A stretch of 13,797 nt of DNA from an uncultured Pedobacter sp. (GTDB lineage Bacteria; Bacteroidota; Bacteroidia; Sphingobacteriales; Sphingobacteriaceae), in the NCBI GenBank assembly GCA_938008555.1, contig CALLKE010000165.1, forward strand, positions 1 to 13,797. Reading direction: 5' to 3'. Shown here piece after piece: positions 12,532 to 13,797 of the stretch. A program made the translations under genes and the position numbers. The first letter of the stretch is position 1; each line of letters begins with the position of its first letter. Under the pieces are notes generated by a model. It was not told the origin of the DNA and ran no database searches. It was given only the letters and a program-made list of their open reading frames with translations.

Positions 12532-12806
12532 ATAATTTCCCTTGCATATACAATTTCACTATCATTTTTATATAGGTTACTTTGCGAAACTACAGAGACG
12601 TAAATCAGTCCCTTTCCTTTTAGAAAAATATCACACCATTTTTTGACAGCTTGGGCATTGCTTCGTGCATGTTTGCAATCAACATAATGCTTTTGCGTCG
12701 CGCTATCACACCAGCCTCTTAACTTTCTTAGCCTCAAAAGCTCTTCTTGAAGTGACCCCGACTCAATATTTTTGAACTCTTCAAAATTACTGATGATCTT
12801 TCTCAT
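12528..12806 (-). CDS. small charged protein of unknown function
   Basis: A 92-residue protein with a charged helix (SLQEELLRLRKLRGW, about 18-32), three Cys (C33, C44, C58) and a hydrophobic strand (GLIYVSVVSQS). I do not recognise a family. Start and stop both overlap their neighbours as ATGA, so it belongs to a three-gene coupled unit led by the promoter at 13168-13197. The Cys are too scattered to claim a zinc site. Confidence 0.72.
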   Translation of the reverse strand: MRKIISNFEEFKNIESGSLQEELLRLRKLRGWCDSATQKHYVDCKHARSNAQAVKKWCDIFLKGKGLIYVSVVSQSNLYKNDSEIVYAREII

Positions 12807-13138
12807 AGGTGAATTTCCATTCCATCCACTAAGGGCATGATTAATCCATTGGAGTCTTTAAGAAAAGAGCGTCCCTTTTCTCGGACTATACGCCAGTCTG
12901 TGTTAGAAAGTTCTAATGCTCGATTAATCACTAGCCTCGTTGATATTGTGTCATAGCCTCCTGTGCGCAGCGTTATTACTCCAGTTGGGTTAAGAGATGC
13001 GCTGCGTTTTTTATGATGCGTGAAGACTATTGTTTTATGGTAGATTACCTGCGTTAGGTTAGGTGAGTCATTGATGACGCATATTGTATTGTTTTTGACA
13101 CCAGTTGTTAAGTCAAAACTCCTGTGAACACCAAACAT
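12803..13138 (-). CDS. first early gene, phage protein of unknown function
   Basis: The 111-residue protein starts at ATG 13138, which has an excellent SD (AAGGAG, 7 nt spacing). An ATG 54 nt further upstream lies on the promoter -35 element and is rejected. The middle has YHKTIVFTHHK, then NPTGVITLRTGGYDTISTRL and VINRALELSN, followed by a strand-rich tail (DWRIVREKGRSFLKD). The pattern strand-Gly-Gly-x-x-T-x-T-x-x-x-x-N-x-A-L recalls a widespread uncharacterised phage family whose members read GGWRTxTTKxRxNxAL; this is from memory. Function unknown. Confidence 0.78.
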   Translation of the reverse strand: MFGVHRSFDLTTGVKNNTICVINDSPNLTQVIYHKTIVFTHHKKRSASLNPTGVITLRTGGYDTISTRLVINRALELSNTDWRIVREKGRSFLKDSNGLIMPLVDGMEIHL

Positions 13139-13150
13139 TTTTATACTCCT

Positions 13151-13162
13151 TGTGTGTGTGTG
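13151..13162. repeat. (TG)6 microsatellite at the early transcript start
   Basis: Six TG units on the plus strand; in the leftward transcript this is a CA repeat that makes up most of the short leader and abuts the SD. Slippage here would change leader length without touching the coding frame. Confidence 0.7.
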
Positions 13163-13167
13163 AGGCA

Positions 13168-13197
13168 TTGATACGGTATTGTTGTTGTGCATGTCAA
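13168..13197 (-). promoter_or_regulatory. sigma70-type leftward promoter of the early genes
   Basis: On the minus strand, TTGACA (13197-13192) lies 18 nt upstream of TATCAA (13173-13168), a 4/6 match to TATAAT. The predicted start near 13161 gives a leader of about 23 nt made of CA repeats followed directly by the AAGGAG SD of the first early gene. No competing promoter of similar quality was seen upstream. Confidence 0.5.
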
Positions 13198-13287
13198 GAA
13201 AAAAGAAAAATTATTTTCGTGAGCAATGCGTTATGGACACAGCAGATTTTTGAGTCGTGTATCCGTGTTTTTGCGTATCAAAAATTT

Positions 13288-13317
13288 TGCTTAAATATTG
13301 TGCAGATCTGCTTAAAT
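13288..13317. repeat. paired TGCTTAAAT repeats flanking a GCAGATCTGC palindrome
   Basis: TGCTTAAAT occurs at 13288-13296 and 13309-13317, exactly 21 bp apart (two helical turns), with the perfect 10-bp palindrome GCAGATCTGC (13302-13311) between and partly overlapping the second copy. Same-face spacing suits cooperative protein binding. Confidence 0.5.
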
Positions 13318-13326
13318 TTTATGCAT

Positions 13327-13426
13327 AGTTACAGAGTTACAGAAAAGTTACAAGAGAATTTTGGTTCGTGTTTCGTGTTAAGTTATTGATTCCAGAAAAT
13401 TATTTTAAAAAAGATACATAGTTACA
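13327..13426. repeat. four AGTTACA iteron-like direct repeats
   Basis: AGTTACA is found at 13327-13333, 13335-13341, 13346-13352 and 13420-13426, all in the same orientation. The first and last share the longer word CATAGTTACA. Three are clustered within 26 bp and the fourth stands next to the A/T-only tract that follows. They may be binding sites of an initiator or regulator. Confidence 0.5.
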
Positions 13427-13474
13427 CAAATACTCTTCTATCTAAAAATAAAAAAATATATATTTTTTTTTAAT

Positions 13475-13570
13475 TTATCTTTTACCCTTTTTACCACTCA
13501 TTACTAGAAATTCTCCATGATTAAGTTTCAATACTTTTACTTTCCAACCGAAACATACAAAATTGCCAAT
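13475..13570 (-). pseudogene. possible gene remnant or micro-gene in the AT-rich region
   Basis: The minus strand reads IGNFVCFGWKVKVLKLNHGE then FLVMSGKKGKR before a TAA at 13477-13475. The composition (aromatic core, basic Gly-Lys tail) looks protein-like, but there is no ATG start; a TTG with a GGAAAG sequence upstream would give only 18 residues. The same frame upstream, interrupted by TAA codons, continues to read KYFE and LAEARKNMLNIHT. It may be a decayed gene end or chance in AT-rich sequence. Confidence 0.25.
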
Positions 13571-13665
13571 TTATTATGTATGAATATTTAACATGTTTTT
13601 TCTAGCTTCAGCAAGTTATTCGAAGTATTTTTAAGCAAATTTAGGGCGATTATCTAATATTGTAT

Positions 13666-13797
13666 TTAGTTAAGATTGGGTTTAACGTAAAGAAAATACG
13701 TTTGATCTTTCCAATCATCCTCAGAAGTTTGAATATAACTTTTCCCCTCACTTTCAACCACCTGAGCATAATGCCCAGTCGCAAGATAAGAACAATC
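13666..13797 (-). pseudogene. mnmA: truncated fragment of tRNA 2-thiouridylase MnmA
   Basis: The minus-strand frame entering from the right edge has 43 codons and contains YLATGHYAQVVESEGKS and DDWKDQTYFLY. These match the MnmA (TrmU) signature ATGHY...GKS...D-x-x-KDQSYFLY, which lies in the middle of the roughly 360-residue enzyme that thiolates U34 of Lys, Glu and Gln tRNAs. Here the frame stops after VKPNLN, only six codons past the motif, so the whole C-terminal half is missing. It is either a bacterial gene broken by an insertion, a cargo fragment in the phage, or a join at the sequence edge. Identification of the motif is firm; the cause of truncation is not. Confidence 0.75.

Larger units (their letters stand above)
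13139..13665. other. AT-rich region without a convincing gene, candidate origin/control region
   Basis: This stretch is clearly richer in A/T than the genes to its left and contains none of the TGGTGT/ACACCA words common elsewhere. It holds the early promoter, CA repeats, a GCAGATCTGC palindrome, two TGCTTAAAT copies, four AGTTACA copies, a long A/T-only tract (about 13443-13478) and a TAA-interrupted minus-strand frame. Iteron-like repeats beside an A/T tract and next to early promoters resemble replication origins and control regions of phages and plasmids. That function is inferred. Confidence 0.45.

Noticed and set aside
13139..13192. 18-residue N-terminal extension of the first early gene
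   Set aside because: The upstream ATG lies on the -35 element of the predicted promoter, while ATG 13138 has an excellent SD.
13327..13352. CRISPR-like array
   Set aside because: The AGTTACA units are 7 bp with spacings of 1-4 nt, far too short for CRISPR repeats and spacers.
13105..13389. Plus-strand frame of 94 codons, Cys-rich, across the early promoter
   Set aside because: It is antisense to the first early gene and runs through the promoter and repeats, has no SD and no coherent domain pattern.

Overview
The window looks like the replication and early region of a tailed dsDNA bacteriophage or prophage. Every gene I accept lies on the minus strand, so transcription runs from high to low coordinates. 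Genes are packed with ATGA, TAATG or short overlaps, and most starts have a clear Shine-Dalgarno (SD) sequence. No structural, packaging, lysis or integrase gene is visible. The two best promoters have perfect TTGACA -35 boxes, which points to a bacterial host using a sigma70-type factor. The host itself cannot be named.

Layout in transcription order. (1) 13797-13666: a fragment of the bacterial tRNA 2-thiouridylase gene mnmA, cut by the window edge and ending in a premature stop. (2) 13665-13139: about 530 bp of AT-rich DNA without a convincing gene. It holds iteron-like AGTTACA and TGCTTAAAT repeats, an A/T-only tract, a TAA-interrupted reading frame and a leftward promoter. (3) 13138-12262: three small coupled early-type genes of unknown function. 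(4) 12259-8602: a second leftward promoter, then a four-component ubiquitin-like conjugation cassette. Its parts are a beta-grasp ubiquitin-like protein, an E2-like protein with an HPH...C active site, a JAMM/JAB isopeptidase and a ThiF/E1-like adenylyltransferase. Two paralogous helix-turn-helix proteins and a small single-pass membrane protein follow. (5) 8601-8501: a spacer with a terminator-like hairpin that could only work on the opposite strand. (6) 8500-124: the replication module. It holds an AEP primase/D5 SF3 helicase, an SNF2-type SF2 helicase, an HNH-AP2 endonuclease, a coiled-coil protein, a small protein, a possible ssDNA-binding protein, a DEDDh exonuclease, a ribbon-helix-helix protein, an 18-residue lysine-rich peptide and a family A DNA polymerase. 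One or two further small frames lead off the left edge.

How the genes may work together: primase-helicase, SNF2 helicase, polymerase, exonuclease and the possible SSB make a nearly self-sufficient replisome. The Ubl-E2-JAB-E1 cassette is the most unusual part. Gene order and active-site residues support a complete conjugation and deconjugation pathway, resembling bacterial Bil and PRTRC loci but placed directly upstream of a phage replisome. A second unusual signal is a strong excess of the hexamer TGGTGT/ACACCA. I counted about 45 copies by eye, in several reading frames, and its preferred strand switches near 5.2-5.8 kb although all genes keep one direction.
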